NCBI RefSeq assembly: GCF_020297055.1
Contig: NZ_JAIXCQ010000001.1
Location: 254,128 to 318,127, forward strand
Length of the DNA stretch: 64,000 nt
DNA from: Isoptericola luteus
Lineage (GTDB): Bacteria; Actinomycetota; Actinomycetes; Actinomycetales; Cellulomonadaceae
Reading direction: 5' to 3'
The position numbers and the translations under genes are program-made. How positions within the stretch are numbered: position 1 is the stretch's first letter; each line of letters opens with the position of its first letter. Of this stretch, positions 48,618 through 58,369 are shown piece after piece. Below the pieces are notes generated by a model. That model was not told the origin of the DNA, made no database searches, and worked only from the letters and a program-made list of their open reading frames with translations.

Positions 48618-49142
48618 TCACCGGGCGTGCAGCGCCTCGTGGTCCAGCAGCCGGCGCTTGACGTCGACACCGTAGCGGAAGCCGCCGAGCCCACCATCGG
48701 TGCGCAGCACGCGGTGGCACGGCACGAACAGCGCGACGGCGTTCATCGCGCACGCCCCCGCCGCGGCGCGGACGGCGGCAGGCCGCCCGGAGAGCTCCGC
48801 ATAGCGGGTGTACGTGACCGGGTCCCCGGGAGCGACGGTGCGGAGCACGTCCCACGCGTGGCGCCGGAACGGACCCGACTGCTGCTGGACGGCGACCTCG
48901 TCGATCGCGTTCACGTGCCCGGCGTAGTACCGGCGCACCGCGGCGACGGCCGACGCGACGGCGGCGTCGTCGCCGGGCGCGCGGGTGACGTCGGCGGGGC
49001 GCACGTCCGGGTGGACGAGCGCGACCAGGTCGTCGACGTCGGCGGTCCACCCGGAGGCGAGCACGACCCCGTCGGGGGTGGCGACCACGGTGAACGGTCC
49101 GTCGGGGGTGGTGACGGTGGTGCTGCGGGCGGTGCTGCTCAT
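48618..49142 (-). CDS. ogt: Methylated-DNA-protein cysteine methyltransferase
   Basis: A 174-residue suicide repair protein that moves the methyl group from O6-methylguanine to its own Cys in VPCHRVLR. TPDG near the N-terminus and YTRYAELSGRPAAVRAAAGA (helix-turn-helix, Arg finger) agree. A GAGGAG site precedes the ATG. It lies 38 bases after the Ada-AlkA gene on the same strand, so the two probably form an alkylation-repair operon activated by the Ada part. Confidence 0.94.
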   Translation of the reverse strand: MSSTARSTTVTTPDGPFTVVATPDGVVLASGWTADVDDLVALVHPDVRPADVTRAPGDDAAVASAVAAVRRYYAGHVNAIDEVAVQQQSGPFRRHAWDVLRTVAPGDPVTYTRYAELSGRPAAVRAAAGACAMNAVALFVPCHRVLRTDGGLGGFRYGVDVKRRLLDHEALHAR

Positions 49143-49180
49143 GGTGCTCTCCTCGGGTCGGGCGGCACGGGGCCGGGGGG

Positions 49181-50707
49181 TCAGGCGAGGCGCCACAGGT
49201 GCATGGCGGCGTAGGAGCGCCACGGCGCCCAGCGGGCGGCGTGGTCGCGCAGCGCACGGTTCCGGGCGGGCCGTCCGCCGTCGGGCAGCGGCACCCCGAC
49301 TGCCGCGGCGCCCGAGAGCAGCGCGACGTCGCCGTCGAGCCAGGCGTCCGGGTCGCCGATGACGCGCATCGCGACGTATGCGGCGGTCCACGGCCCGATA
49401 CCCGGCCGGGCGACGAGCGCGGCACGCAACGCGTCAGGATCGGCCCCGACGTCGACGACGAGGTCGCCGTCGGCCAGCGCGCGGGCGGTGCCCACGACGG
49501 CGGCGCGTGACCGGGCGGGCAGGCGCAGGTGCTCCTCGGCGCCGCCGGCGACCTGCGCGGCGGTGGGGAACAGGTGGGTCAGGCCGTCGATCCGGGAGGC
49601 GTACGGGGTGCCCGCAGCCACCGTCAGCCGGCCGAGGTGCGTGCGCGCGGCGGCGACGCTGATCTGCTGACCGACGATCGCGCGGACCACGAGCTCGTGC
49701 GGGTCGACCGTGCCCGGCACGCGGATCCCGGGCACGGCGGCGACGTGCGGCGCAAGTCCAGGGTCGCCCCCGAGGGCCTGGTCGACGGCGACCGGGTCGG
49801 CGTCCAGGTCGAGGAGCCGGCGCACCCGGGCGACCACGACCGGCACGTCGGCGAGCGAGCGGAGCTCCAGGTGCAGGTGCAGCCGGCCGTCCCACCGCAC
49901 CTCGAACGCGCCCGGTCCGTGCGGCAGGCGCAGCGTACGGGCATAGCGGGGTGCGGGGCCGTCGAGGTCCGCCGTCTCCACGCCCGCGACGGCGCGCGCG
50001 GCGAGGAACGCGAGCGTGCCGCGCGCGTCGAACGGGGCGCGCACGGGCAGCACCAGGTCGAGCTGTGTCGCGTCGCCAGCGCCCGTCGCCGAGGCGCCCG
50101 CCGCCGGGCGCCGGCCGCGGCGCTCGCGCAGCGTGCTGGGGGTGACGTCGAAGACCTCGGCGACGGTGTCGTTGAACTGGCGGATCGAGCCGAACCCGGC
50201 GGCGAACGCGACGTCGGACAGGGGCAGGTCGGTGCCCACGATCAGCGCGCGCGCCGTCTGCGCGCGCTGTGCGCGGGCCAGCGCGAGCGGACCCGCGCCG
50301 AGCTCGGCGGTGAGCACCCGGTGCACCTGGCGGACGCTGTAGCCGAGCCGCGTGGCGAGCCCCTCGACGCCGTCGCGGTCCACCACGCCGTCGGCCACGA
50401 GGCGCATGGCCCGGGCGGCGACGTCGCGGCGCAGGTCCCAGTCGGGGGTGCCGGGCGTGGCCTCCGGGAGGCAGCGCTTGCAGGCTCGGTAGCCGGCGTC
50501 GTGCGCGGCGGCCGACGTGACGTAGAAGGTCACGTTCTCCGGCTTCGGCGTGCGCGCCGGGCAGGACGGGCGGCAGTAGATGCCGGTGGTGCGCACGGCG
50601 GTGAAGAACTGCCCGTCGAACCGGGTGTCCCGCGCCGCGATGGCACGGTACCGGCCGGCGAACAGGGCGTCCGGGAACGGTGCGGGTGCCGGCGTCGTGG
50701 TGGCCAT
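49181..50707 (-). CDS. Ada-AlkA fusion: methyl-sensing activator and 3-methyladenine DNA glycosylase
   Basis: A 508-residue protein with three parts. N-terminal Ada domain with the zinc/methyl-acceptor cysteines ([20 protein letters not shown] and [10 protein letters not shown]); AraC-type helix-turn-helix ([38 protein letters not shown]); then AlkA N-terminal domain and HhH-GPD glycosylase ([23 protein letters not shown] with catalytic Asp near the end). It senses methyl phosphotriesters, switches on repair genes and excises alkylated bases. This fusion is typical of Actinobacteria. It likely regulates itself and the downstream methyltransferase gene. Confidence 0.95.
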   Translation of the reverse strand: MATTTPAPAPFPDALFAGRYRAIAARDTRFDGQFFTAVRTTGIYCRPSCPARTPKPENVTFYVTSAAAHDAGYRACKRCLPEATPGTPDWDLRRDVAARAMRLVADGVVDRDGVEGLATRLGYSVRQVHRVLTAELGAGPLALARAQRAQTARALIVGTDLPLSDVAFAAGFGSIRQFNDTVAEVFDVTPSTLRERRGRRPAAGASATGAGDATQLDLVLPVRAPFDARGTLAFLAARAVAGVETADLDGPAPRYARTLRLPHGPGAFEVRWDGRLHLHLELRSLADVPVVVARVRRLLDLDADPVAVDQALGGDPGLAPHVAAVPGIRVPGTVDPHELVVRAIVGQQISVAAARTHLGRLTVAAGTPYASRIDGLTHLFPTAAQVAGGAEEHLRLPARSRAAVVGTARALADGDLVVDVGADPDALRAALVARPGIGPWTAAYVAMRVIGDPDAWLDGDVALLSGAAAVGVPLPDGGRPARNRALRDHAARWAPWRSYAAMHLWRLA

Positions 50708-50796
50708 GCCGTCATCCTCACCCGGCGCGGGCCCGCCGGGCTAGCGGGAATCGGACACGGCCGTCAACGCTGCTCCCGCCTGGAGCGCGGCTGCGG

Positions 50797-51786
50797 CTAG
50801 ACGTGGGTGTCGAGCCAGTCGGCGACCGTGTCCAGGTACCGCTCGCGCGCGGGCGACGGCGAGAGCGCCAGGTCGTGCGCGCCGCCGGCCACCTCGACGA
50901 CGGTCACGTCCCGGCCGAGCCGGAGCCCCAGGTCGCGGATGTGGGCGACGTCCAGCACGGAGTCGGTCGTCAGCACGTCCGGGTGCCACGTCTTGTGCGG
51001 GCCGGAGCGGTCGGAGGCCAGCACGAGGACCGGCAGGTCGAGCCCCAGCCCACGGGAGACCCGTCGGTGCGCGCGTCGCACGGAGCGCATCCACCCTGCC
51101 CGCGCCGGGAAGCCCTCGTGCGGCTTCCACGTCAGGTCGAACTCCCACTCGCCGCCCGACGCGTGATGCAGCGCCCGGCCGTAGTGCTCGTGGATGCTGC
51201 CCACCACGAACCGGGGTGCGACGCCACCGATCGCCTCGATGGCCCAGGTGGCCGGGCCGCGCTGCAGCCACCCCTCGTTGAGGTCCAGCCAGGGGCTGTT
51301 GAGGACCAGCGCGTCCGCCCGTCCGGTGCGCCCGGCCGCCCACAGCGGCGCGACGAGCCCGCCCGTCGAGTGGCCGAGCACGACGAGCCGCTCGTGCCCG
51401 GCGGCACGCACGACAGCCGCGGCGGCGTCGAGGTCCTGGGCATGCAGCGCCAGGTCCGTCACGAGGTTCGGGTCGTGCCCGGCGGCCGTGTGCGAGGTGA
51501 GCGAACGCCCGTAGCCGCGCAGGTCGAGGGCGTAGAAGGCGTACCCGCGCCCGGCCAGCGCCGCCGCCACGTGCGGGTGGAAGAAGTAGTCGACAAAGCC
51601 GTGCACGTACAGCACGGCGACGCGTCGCGCGTCGTCCACCGTCCCGGTGCCGGGGGTCGACGGGACGTGCCGGACGAGGGTCGCCTCCGCGCCCTCGGGC
51701 AGCGGCAGGGTCAGTGCCTCGAAGTCCGGTCCCAGGACGTCAGCACCCCAGACGCCCGGCGCCGGGGCCGTGCCGTGCTCAGGCAC
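50797..51786 (-). CDS. Alpha/beta hydrolase
   Basis: A 329-residue hydrolase with the Ser nucleophile in VLGHSTGGLVAPLW, oxyanion region YVHGFVDYFFHPHVAAAL, and a late Asp/His pair (LVLASDRSG, GGAHDLALS). No signal peptide. It resembles monoglyceride-lipase-like (lysophospholipase) enzymes. Its GTG start overlaps the end of the LppM-like gene by eight bases, so they are co-transcribed; a role in lipid turnover would fit but is unproven. Confidence 0.87.
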   Translation of the reverse strand: MPEHGTAPAPGVWGADVLGPDFEALTLPLPEGAEATLVRHVPSTPGTGTVDDARRVAVLYVHGFVDYFFHPHVAAALAGRGYAFYALDLRGYGRSLTSHTAAGHDPNLVTDLALHAQDLDAAAAVVRAAGHERLVVLGHSTGGLVAPLWAAGRTGRADALVLNSPWLDLNEGWLQRGPATWAIEAIGGVAPRFVVGSIHEHYGRALHHASGGEWEFDLTWKPHEGFPARAGWMRSVRRAHRRVSRGLGLDLPVLVLASDRSGPHKTWHPDVLTTDSVLDVAHIRDLGLRLGRDVTVVEVAGGAHDLALSPSPARERYLDTVADWLDTHV

Positions 51787-52744
51787 CGTGCGGCGGGTCC
51801 GTCGGACGGCGTCCGGCGTCGGGGCCGCTCTCCGGCTCGCTGTCGCCCTTCGGCTCGAACGGCTCCGGGGTCGGCCCGGTGGCGGACTGGCTCGCCGGAG
51901 CGGGCGCTGCGGCGGTCGGCTCGGCCGGCACGGGAGCCGCGGCCGGGCGGGTGCCGAAGACCTGCTCCTCCGGCGTCGGCCCGGTGCCCGTGCCCGGGAC
52001 GGTGCCGGGGTCGGCGACCGGTGCCCCCATGGGTTGCCCGGAGACGGCGGCGGATGAGCCGGAGCGCTGCGAGCGCACCACCAGCACCACGACGAGGGCG
52101 ATGACGAGGATGCCGATCACCAGGCCCACGAGCCACCACGGGAAGTCGTTGCCGGCGACGGCGGAGCCGCGGGCCTTCAGCTCGTTGGCCTCGCCGATCT
52201 TCGGCGCCCAGGTCACCGTGGTGCCCTCGATGGCGCCGTTGGTCGCGTCGGCGTCGACGGCGCCGGGGAAGGTGATGGCGATACGCATGTCGAAGGCGTC
52301 CCGGACGCCCTCGGGCAGGGACTCGAGCTGGCTCGTGTCGCTCATGTCCATGGTGCCGGCCACGACGAAGTCGTCGCCGTCGCGCGTGATGGAGAGCGTC
52401 TCGGAGTCGTCGGCCCCGAACTGGTCCAGCGGTGCGTCCGTGAACGTGTACTTCGTCCCGGTGTACTCGTCGTCCGCGTAGGGCTCCTGGGTGGCGCCCT
52501 CGGGCAGGTCGCTGCCGAGCTCGCCGGAGCCTTGCTGCCAGAGCTCGCCCGGCTCCATGTCCATGGACTCCGCGAGCCGGTTGGAGACCGCCATGACCAC
52601 GGATCCGGAGACGGTGTCGTCCGACGACAGCGTCATGTCCATGTCGACCTTCATGCAGCCGGCGAGGGCCAGCAGCCCGACGGTGGCGAGCAGGGCCGCG
52701 AGAGCGGTGCGGAGACGGCGTCGTGGCCGGGTGATCGTGTTCAC
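51779..52744 (-). CDS. LppM-like membrane lipoprotein
   Basis: A 321-residue protein. GTG 52744 gives a signal peptide ending in the lipobox LLALAGC (Cys30 lipidated). The extracellular domain (about residues 31-200) has the LppM pattern (MKVDMDMTLSSDDTVSGSVV); one transmembrane helix (VGLVIGILVIALVVVLVVR) and a Pro/Glu-rich cytoplasmic tail follow. In mycobacteria LppM affects phosphoinositol mannoside balance. It is divergent from clpB; a longer antisense frame through clpB is not real. Confidence 0.85.
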   Translation of the reverse strand: MNTITRPRRRLRTALAALLATVGLLALAGCMKVDMDMTLSSDDTVSGSVVMAVSNRLAESMDMEPGELWQQGSGELGSDLPEGATQEPYADDEYTGTKYTFTDAPLDQFGADDSETLSITRDGDDFVVAGTMDMSDTSQLESLPEGVRDAFDMRIAITFPGAVDADATNGAIEGTTVTWAPKIGEANELKARGSAVAGNDFPWWLVGLVIGILVIALVVVLVVRSQRSGSSAAVSGQPMGAPVADPGTVPGTGTGPTPEEQVFGTRPAAAPVPAEPTAAAPAPASQSATGPTPEPFEPKGDSEPESGPDAGRRPTDPPHGA

Positions 52745-52804
52745 CGGGCCAGCATCCCGTAGGAGGGGCACGGCGGCCAGTGGTGCAGGCTGCCGGCTTG
52801 CCAT

Positions 52805-52833
52805 CAAAGTTGAGCGGAATACACTCAACTTTG
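52805..52833. promoter_or_regulatory. HAIR operator (HspR binding site)
   Basis: CAAAGTTGAG (52805-52814) and CTCAACTTTG (52824-52833) form a perfect inverted repeat. The core TTGAGC-N7-ACTCAA fits the HspR HAIR consensus (CTTGAGT-N7-ACTCAAG) with few changes. It sits 68 bases upstream of clpB, a known HspR target in Actinobacteria. Confidence 0.75.
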
Positions 52834-52900
52834 GCCGGGTTGAACGTGGCAGGTTGACCGTCACCACCCGCTTCTCAGCATCGAGCCCCACGGAGGTTCC

Positions 52901-55504
52901 ATGGACATCAAGCTCACGACCATGTCGCAGCAGGCGCTCGGCGACGCCGTGCAGACGGCCTCGGCAGCGGGCAACCCGCAGCTCGAGCCGGTGCACGTGC
53001 TGTCCGCGCTCCTGCAGCAGACCGGCGGTGCCGCCGTGGGCCTGCTCGAGGCCGTCGGGGCGAGCGCCCAGCAGGTCGGCCAGCGCACGCGCGCCGCCCT
53101 CGTCGGGCTGCCCCAGGCCAGCGGCACCGCCGTCGCGGACCCGCGGGCCTCGCGCGCGACGACGGCGATGCTCGACGCAGCGGGCAAGGAGGCGGAGGCG
53201 CTCGGCGACGACTACGTCTCCACCGAGCACCTGCTCATCGCCATCGCCTCCGGGCAGTCCTCCGCCGCGCAGGCGCTCACCGGGGCCGGGGCCACCCCCG
53301 ACGCGCTGCGGGCCGCGCTGCCCGCCGTCCGCGGCAGCTCGCGCGTCACCAGCCGGAACCCCGAGGGCACGTACAAGGCTCTCGAGCAGTACGGCACCGA
53401 CCTCACCCAGGCCGCCCGCGACGGCAAGCTCGACCCCGTCATCGGGCGGGACTCCGAGATCCGCCGCGTGATCCAGGTGCTGAGCCGCCGCACCAAGAAC
53501 AACCCGGTGCTCATCGGCGACCCCGGCGTCGGAAAGACCGCCGTCGTCGAAGGCCTGGCCCAGCGGATCGTCGCCGGCGACGTCCCCGACTCCCTGCAGG
53601 GCAAGCGCCTCGTCGCGCTCGACCTCGCCGGGATGGTCGCGGGCGCCAAGTACCGCGGCGAGTTCGAGGAGCGGCTCAAGGCCGTGCTCGACGAGATCAC
53701 CGGCTCGGACGGCGAGATCGTGACCTTCATCGACGAGCTGCACACCGTCGTCGGTGCGGGCGCCGGCGGCGAGGGCGCGATGGACGCCGGCAACATGCTC
53801 AAGCCGATGCTGGCGCGCGGCGAGCTGCGGATGGTCGGCGCCACGACGCTCGACGAGTTCCGCGAGCACATCGAGACCGACCCGGCTCTCGAGCGCCGGT
53901 TCCAGCAGGTCTTCGTCGGCGAGCCCTCGGTCGAGGACACCGTCGCCATCCTCCGCGGCCTCAAGGAGCGCTACGAGGCCCACCACAAGGTCACCATCGC
54001 CGACTCCGCGCTGGTGGCCGCCGCCGGGCTGTCCGACCGGTACATCAGCGGCCGACAGCTCCCGGACAAGGCCATCGACCTCGTCGACGAGGCCGCGAGC
54101 CGGCTGCGCATGGAGCTCGACTCCTCGCCCGTCGAGATCGACGAGCTGCAGCGGGCCGTCACGCGGCTCGAGATGGAGGAGGTCGTGCTCAGCGAGTCCA
54201 CCGACGCCGCGAGCGTCGAGCGGCTCGAGCGGCTGCGCGCCGACCTCGCGGACAAGCGCGAGCAGCTCAGCGGGCTCACGACCCGCTGGGAGGCGGAGAA
54301 GGCCGGGCACAACCGGGTCGGCGACCTGCGAGCGCGGCTCGACGAGCTGCGCGTCGAGGCCGAGCGCAAGCTGCGCGAGGGCGACCTCGAGGGCGCCGCA
54401 CGCGTGCAGTACGGCGAGGTCCCCGCCGTCGAGCGGGAGCTCGCCGAGGCCGAGCACGCGGAGGCGTCGGACGCGTCCGGCGACGTCGCTGCCGAGGCGC
54501 CGATGATCGCCGACAAGGTCGGTGCGGACGAGATCGCCGAGGTCGTCTCGGCCTGGACGGGCATCCCTGCCGGCCGGCTGCTGCAGGGCGAGTCCGAGAA
54601 GCTGCTGAGCATGGAGGACGTGCTCGGAGAGCGGCTCATCGGGCAGAGGAGTGCCGTGCGCGCCGTCTCCGACGCCGTCCGGCGGGCACGTGCCGGAGTC
54701 GCCGACCCGGACCGGCCCACGGGCTCGTTCCTGTTCCTCGGGCCCACGGGCGTGGGCAAGACGGAGCTGGCCAAGGCGCTCGCGGACTTCCTGTTCGACG
54801 ACGAGCGCGCCATGGTGCGCATCGACATGTCCGAGTACGGCGAGAAGCACTCCGTCGCCCGGCTCGTCGGGGCGCCCCCGGGTTACGTCGGCTACGAGGA
54901 GGGTGGCCAGCTCACCGAGGCCGTGCGGCGGCGCCCGTACTCCGTCGTCCTGCTGGACGAGGTGGAGAAGGCGCACCCGGAGGTCTTCGACATCCTGCTC
55001 CAGGTGCTCGACGACGGCCGCCTCACCGACGGCCAGGGCCGCACCGTGGACTTCCGGTCCACGATCCTCGTGCTGACGTCGAACCTCGGCTCGCAGTTCC
55101 TCGTGGACCCGATGCTGGACGACGACGCGAGGCGCGAGGCCGTGATGGCGGCCGTGCGGGCGTCGTTCAAGCCGGAGTTCCTCAACCGGCTCGACGACGT
55201 GGTGGTCTTCGACGCGCTGACCGTCGAGGAGCTGGGGCGGATCGTCGACCTGCAGGTCGCGGCGTTCGCGCGCCGGCTCGCGGATCGGCGCATCGTGCTG
55301 GAGGTCTCGGACGCGGCACGAGAGTGGCTGGCGCTGGAGGGCTTCGACCCCGCGTACGGGGCGCGCCCGCTGCGCCGGCTGGTGCAGCGCGAGATCGGAG
55401 ACCGTCTCGCGAAGCGGCTGCTGGCGGGCGAGGTGACCGACGGCGACACGGTCGTCGTCGACCGCGACCCGGAGGGCACGGGCCTCACCGTCGCCGCCGC
55501 CTGA
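52901..55504 (+). CDS. clpB: ClpB disaggregase
   Basis: An 867-residue Hsp100 that, with DnaK, re-solubilises aggregated proteins. N-terminal repeat domain (residues 1-145), first AAA+ with Walker [10 protein letters not shown] (about residues 205-215), the coiled-coil middle domain (about 395-530), and second AAA+ with GPTGVGKTE (about 613) and sensor 2 GARPLRR near the end. The length is normal. A GGAGG site precedes ATG 52901. It is preceded by an HspR HAIR operator, so heat-shock control is expected. An intramolecular 21-bp hairpin follows the stop. Confidence 0.97.
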   Translation: MDIKLTTMSQQALGDAVQTASAAGNPQLEPVHVLSALLQQTGGAAVGLLEAVGASAQQVGQRTRAALVGLPQASGTAVADPRASRATTAMLDAAGKEAEALGDDYVSTEHLLIAIASGQSSAAQALTGAGATPDALRAALPAVRGSSRVTSRNPEGTYKALEQYGTDLTQAARDGKLDPVIGRDSEIRRVIQVLSRRTKNNPVLIGDPGVGKTAVVEGLAQRIVAGDVPDSLQGKRLVALDLAGMVAGAKYRGEFEERLKAVLDEITGSDGEIVTFIDELHTVVGAGAGGEGAMDAGNMLKPMLARGELRMVGATTLDEFREHIETDPALERRFQQVFVGEPSVEDTVAILRGLKERYEAHHKVTIADSALVAAAGLSDRYISGRQLPDKAIDLVDEAASRLRMELDSSPVEIDELQRAVTRLEMEEVVLSESTDAASVERLERLRADLADKREQLSGLTTRWEAEKAGHNRVGDLRARLDELRVEAERKLREGDLEGAARVQYGEVPAVERELAEAEHAEASDASGDVAAEAPMIADKVGADEIAEVVSAWTGIPAGRLLQGESEKLLSMEDVLGERLIGQRSAVRAVSDAVRRARAGVADPDRPTGSFLFLGPTGVGKTELAKALADFLFDDERAMVRIDMSEYGEKHSVARLVGAPPGYVGYEEGGQLTEAVRRRPYSVVLLDEVEKAHPEVFDILLQVLDDGRLTDGQGRTVDFRSTILVLTSNLGSQFLVDPMLDDDARREAVMAAVRASFKPEFLNRLDDVVVFDALTVEELGRIVDLQVAAFARRLADRRIVLEVSDAAREWLALEGFDPAYGARPLRRLVQREIGDRLAKRLLAGEVTDGDTVVVDRDPEGTGLTVAAA

Positions 55505-55540
55505 CCGCCGCCTGACCGCCGCATGGACGATGCTGGACGG

Positions 55541-55584
55541 ACGACGAGGGCGAGAGCTCGGAACCGAGTTCTCGCCCTCGTCGT
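55541..55584. terminator. Bidirectional hairpin between clpB and the NlpC/P60 gene
   Basis: A 21-bp stem (55541-55561 with 55564-55584, one G-U) and 2-base loop, lying between convergent genes. No T-tract, as is common in very high-GC genomes. Confidence 0.7.
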
Positions 55585-55606
55585 GCCACCCGCGGGGACG
55601 GGCGGG

Positions 55607-56461
55607 TCAGACCGCCTTGCTGCTCACGCGGATGAAGGTGGGGTTGCTCTGCCAGATCGCGCGCTTCACGACGCCGACGCCCGGGCGCGCGGCCTCGATG
55701 ACCTTGCCCTTGCCGGCGTAGATCGCGACGTGACCGGGTGACCAGACGAGGTCGCCGGGCTTGGCCTTGGAGCGCGAGATGGTCTTGCCGACCTTCTTCT
55801 GCGCCGACGAGGAACGCGGCAGGTTCTTGCCGATGGCCTTCTTGTAGACGTACGACGTGAAGCCCGAGCAGTCGAAGCCCTTCGGGGACGAGCCGCCGTA
55901 GACGTACTTCGCGCCGATGTACCTCGAGGCCACGCTGACGACCTTCGAGCCGGCCTTCTTGGCGGTGATCTTGATGGTCCGCGACGACTTCGGGCCGATC
56001 TTGGAGCTGGACGGGGTGACGACGACGCGCACCTTGTTCTTGCCGACCTTGTACATGGACCAGGTGGGGTTGAACCGCGCCTTGCCCTTGGACAGCTTCT
56101 TGGTGCTGACGACCTTGTTGTTGACGACCAGCTTCGCCCGGCCGCCGATGGCGTCGCCGGAACGGGTCGCCTTCACGGAGATGTGCGGCCGTGACTTCTT
56201 CGAGGTGGTCTTGGCGACTGTCGTCCTGGTCGCGCTCAGGGAGACCTTCGGCTTGGGCCGGGCCGGCTTCTTCGCGGTGCTGGTCGCGGACGCGACGCCG
56301 CTGGCGGTCGCGGCGCTGACCGGGGCTGCGGACGCCTGGCCGGCCTGGGCGACGAGACCGCCGCCGGTGAGGGTGGCGACGAGGCCGAGGGCGACGAGCA
56401 CCCGGCGGGGCCGCGTCATCGCGGCGGCCGTACCGGCGCGCGACAGTTCGGTGGAAGACAT
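55607..56461 (-). CDS. Secreted NlpC/P60 peptidoglycan hydrolase
   Basis: A 284-residue exported enzyme. A signal peptide with Arg pair (TRPRRVLVALGLVATLTGGG) runs to about residue 46; a Lys/Ser-rich linker and an immunoglobulin-like repeat region (about 70-175) precede the NlpC/P60 domain with Cys in FDCSGFTSYVYK and His in SPGHVAIYAGKG. It would cut gamma-D-Glu-diamino acid bonds in peptidoglycan. The start at 56461 has GAGAGG upstream; a c-di-AMP riboswitch covers the leader. Confidence 0.93.
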   Translation of the reverse strand: MSSTELSRAGTAAAMTRPRRVLVALGLVATLTGGGLVAQAGQASAAPVSAATASGVASATSTAKKPARPKPKVSLSATRTTVAKTTSKKSRPHISVKATRSGDAIGGRAKLVVNNKVVSTKKLSKGKARFNPTWSMYKVGKNKVRVVVTPSSSKIGPKSSRTIKITAKKAGSKVVSVASRYIGAKYVYGGSSPKGFDCSGFTSYVYKKAIGKNLPRSSSAQKKVGKTISRSKAKPGDLVWSPGHVAIYAGKGKVIEAARPGVGVVKRAIWQSNPTFIRVSSKAV

Positions 56462-56471
56462 GTGACCTCTC

Positions 56472-56645
56472 GAGCCTGCGAGATGAGCTGTCGGGTGAGG
56501 CCGAGATCGTTGGCCTGCCGTCCGTGGACGGCTTAACCCCAAGTCCGGTGCGCGACGCGTCGTCAGGCTCCGGCCGAAGGTGGTTCTCCCGCTGCTGCCG
56601 TAGGTCTCAGAGGGGGTACCGGGCCGCCGGCAGCACTCGGCTGCG
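56472..56645 (-). promoter_or_regulatory. ydaO/yuaA (c-di-AMP) riboswitch
   Basis: Read on the minus strand the leader contains GGGAGAACCACC, then TTGGGGTTAAGCC, a GTCC/GGAC stem, GGCAGG, and the diagnostic ACCCGACAGCTCATCTCGCA, in the order of the ydaO element. In Actinobacteria this riboswitch precedes cell-wall hydrolase genes, exactly as here, and c-di-AMP turns the gene off. Ends are approximate. Confidence 0.75.
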
Positions 56646-56843
56646 ACCCGTCGCCGGCCACATGCGACGTGGTCGGTCGAGGGACGCTAACCCACAGCGG
56701 CCCGATGGTCACAGTCCGGTAACGACGCGCGTGTCGCCGTGACAGCGTGCCGTCGCCACGTCTCCCCAGGAGGACCCGGACATCTCGTCGCGATTCCGGC
56801 GCCCGTCGACCTGACGCTCGTGACCAAGATCACGCGGACCGCA
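56646..56843. other. Non-coding stretch between riboswitch and DUF4190-like gene
   Basis: About 200 bases, presumably holding the promoter of the NlpC/P60 transcript. No other recognisable feature. Confidence 0.45.
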
Positions 56844-57503
56844 CTACCGGTCGAGGATCGACCCGGACCGGTCGTCGTCCGACGCCGCCAGGCACAGCCC
56901 GGTGCGGTCCCCGGCCTCCCAGGACTCCTTGCTCGGCGTCCAGACGACGAACCGCAGCGTGTCGGCGGACTCGCGACCCGCGGGCCCCAGCAGGTCCGGC
57001 CCGCAGGCGAGCGAGGCGCGGCGCACCGCGTCCGGCGCGCCCGTCCACACGGCGGTGCGGGCGGCATCCGTGCGGCCCACCACCTGCGCGCGGTGCGGCT
57101 CGTCGCACGGCACCACGCGCACGCGGCCCACCGGTCCGTCGGCGGGCAGCTCGTCGAGGCAGGACCCGAGCACGAGCTGGACGGCGTTGACCTCGGTGGG
57201 CTCGTCGACATCGGCGGTCACCGGCTCCCACGCGGCGTCCCGCCACTGCAGCACCCCGAGCGTCACGCCCGCCGCGACGAGCACCACCGCGACGCCGACG
57301 ACGACCGCGATGCGCACGCGCCGCCGTGCCCGGGGGCCGAGGGGGCGTCGGGACGGGCGCCCGACCCGGCCGGAGGGCGGCCCCGCGGCCGCGCCGACCT
57401 CGGGTGCCACGGAGGGCAGCGCGAGGTCCTCGACCCCGGCCGCGGGCACCAGGTCGGGCGACGACGGCGAGGTGAACGACAGGTCGTCCGGGCCGCCGGT
57501 CAT
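56844..57503 (-). CDS. Membrane protein with septum-formation-like domain
   Basis: A 219-residue protein: cytoplasmic Pro/Ser-rich N-terminus (about 60 residues), a transmembrane helix (VRIAVVVGVAVVLVAAGVTLG, about 63-83), and an extracellular domain with cysteines in VLGSCLDELP, VVPCDEPHRAQVVGRT, LACGPDLL and TGLCLAA. The CDEPH motif is that of the septum-formation/DUF4190-associated family in Actinobacteria. ATG 57503 overlaps the exonuclease stop. Function unknown. Confidence 0.8.
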   Translation of the reverse strand: MTGGPDDLSFTSPSSPDLVPAAGVEDLALPSVAPEVGAAAGPPSGRVGRPSRRPLGPRARRRVRIAVVVGVAVVLVAAGVTLGVLQWRDAAWEPVTADVDEPTEVNAVQLVLGSCLDELPADGPVGRVRVVPCDEPHRAQVVGRTDAARTAVWTGAPDAVRRASLACGPDLLGPAGRESADTLRFVVWTPSKESWEAGDRTGLCLAASDDDRSGSILDR

Positions 57504-58333
57504 GCGTCGAGGTCCAGGATCACCGGCACGTGGTCGCTCGCGCCCTTGCCCTTGCGCTCCTCACGGTCGATGACGACGCCGGTCACCCGGTCGCGCAGCG
57601 CGGGGGAGGCGTAGGCGAAGTCGATGCGCATGCCCTTGTTCCGGGGGAAGGCGAGCTGCTGGTAGTCCCAGTAGGTGTACAGATGCTCGGCCGGCAGGTG
57701 CTCCCGCGTGACCTCGGTGTACCCCGCCCGCTCGAAGGCGGCGAACGCCTCCCGCTCGGGCGCGGTGACGTGCGTGTGTCCCACGAACGCCGCCGGGTCG
57801 TAGACGTCGGTGTCGAGCGGGATCACGTTCCAGTCACCCGTGAGCGCGACCTGCGCCGCGGGGTCGGCCGCGAGCCAGCGGGCGGCCTCGTCGCGCAGCG
57901 CCGCCAGCCACGCGAGCTTGTAGGCGTAGTGCGGGTCGCCGACCGCGCGCCCGTGCGGCACGTACAGCGACCACACGCGCACGCCGCCGCAGGTGGCGCC
58001 GAGCGCACGAGCCTCGACCGGGGGCGCTGCGTCGAGCAGGGTAGGGACGCCGGCGGCGTCGGCGGACGCCTTCGCGAAGCCCGGCTGGCCGGCGAACGAC
58101 GTCTCGACGTCCGACAGCCCGACCCGGGACACGACCGCGACGCCGTTCCACGCGGAGAACCCGGTGTGCGCGACCTCGTAGCCCGCGGCCTCGAAGGCCC
58201 CGACGGGGAACTGCTCGTCGCGGCACTTGGTCTCCTGGATCGCCAGGACGTCCGTGCCCGAGCGGTCCAGGAAGGCGATCACCCGGTCGACGCGGGCGCG
58301 GACGGAGTTGACGTTCCAGGTGGCCAGGCGCAC
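57500..58333 (-). CDS. xthA: Exodeoxyribonuclease III / AP endonuclease
   Basis: A 277-residue Mg2+-dependent enzyme that cuts at abasic sites and trims 3' ends in base excision repair. All family blocks are present: TWNVNSVRAR, IQETKCRDEQFP (Glu ligand), SLYVPHGR, TGDWNVIPLD, DYQQLAFPRNKGMRID and SDHVPVILD. GTG 58333 follows TAGCCT by seven bases. It is coupled to the downstream membrane-protein gene. Confidence 0.95.
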   Translation of the reverse strand: MRLATWNVNSVRARVDRVIAFLDRSGTDVLAIQETKCRDEQFPVGAFEAAGYEVAHTGFSAWNGVAVVSRVGLSDVETSFAGQPGFAKASADAAGVPTLLDAAPPVEARALGATCGGVRVWSLYVPHGRAVGDPHYAYKLAWLAALRDEAARWLAADPAAQVALTGDWNVIPLDTDVYDPAAFVGHTHVTAPEREAFAAFERAGYTEVTREHLPAEHLYTYWDYQQLAFPRNKGMRIDFAYASPALRDRVTGVVIDREERKGKGASDHVPVILDLDA

Positions 58334-58369
58334 GGGTGCCAGGCTACCGGCGCGCCGGACGCGCGCCGC

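Noticed and set aside
51779-54976. A 1065-codon minus-strand frame across clpB and the LppM-like gene
   Set aside because: Most of it is antisense to clpB, with the His/Arg/Gly-rich composition of a high-GC shadow. Only the last 322 codons, from GTG 52744 with a lipobox, are real.
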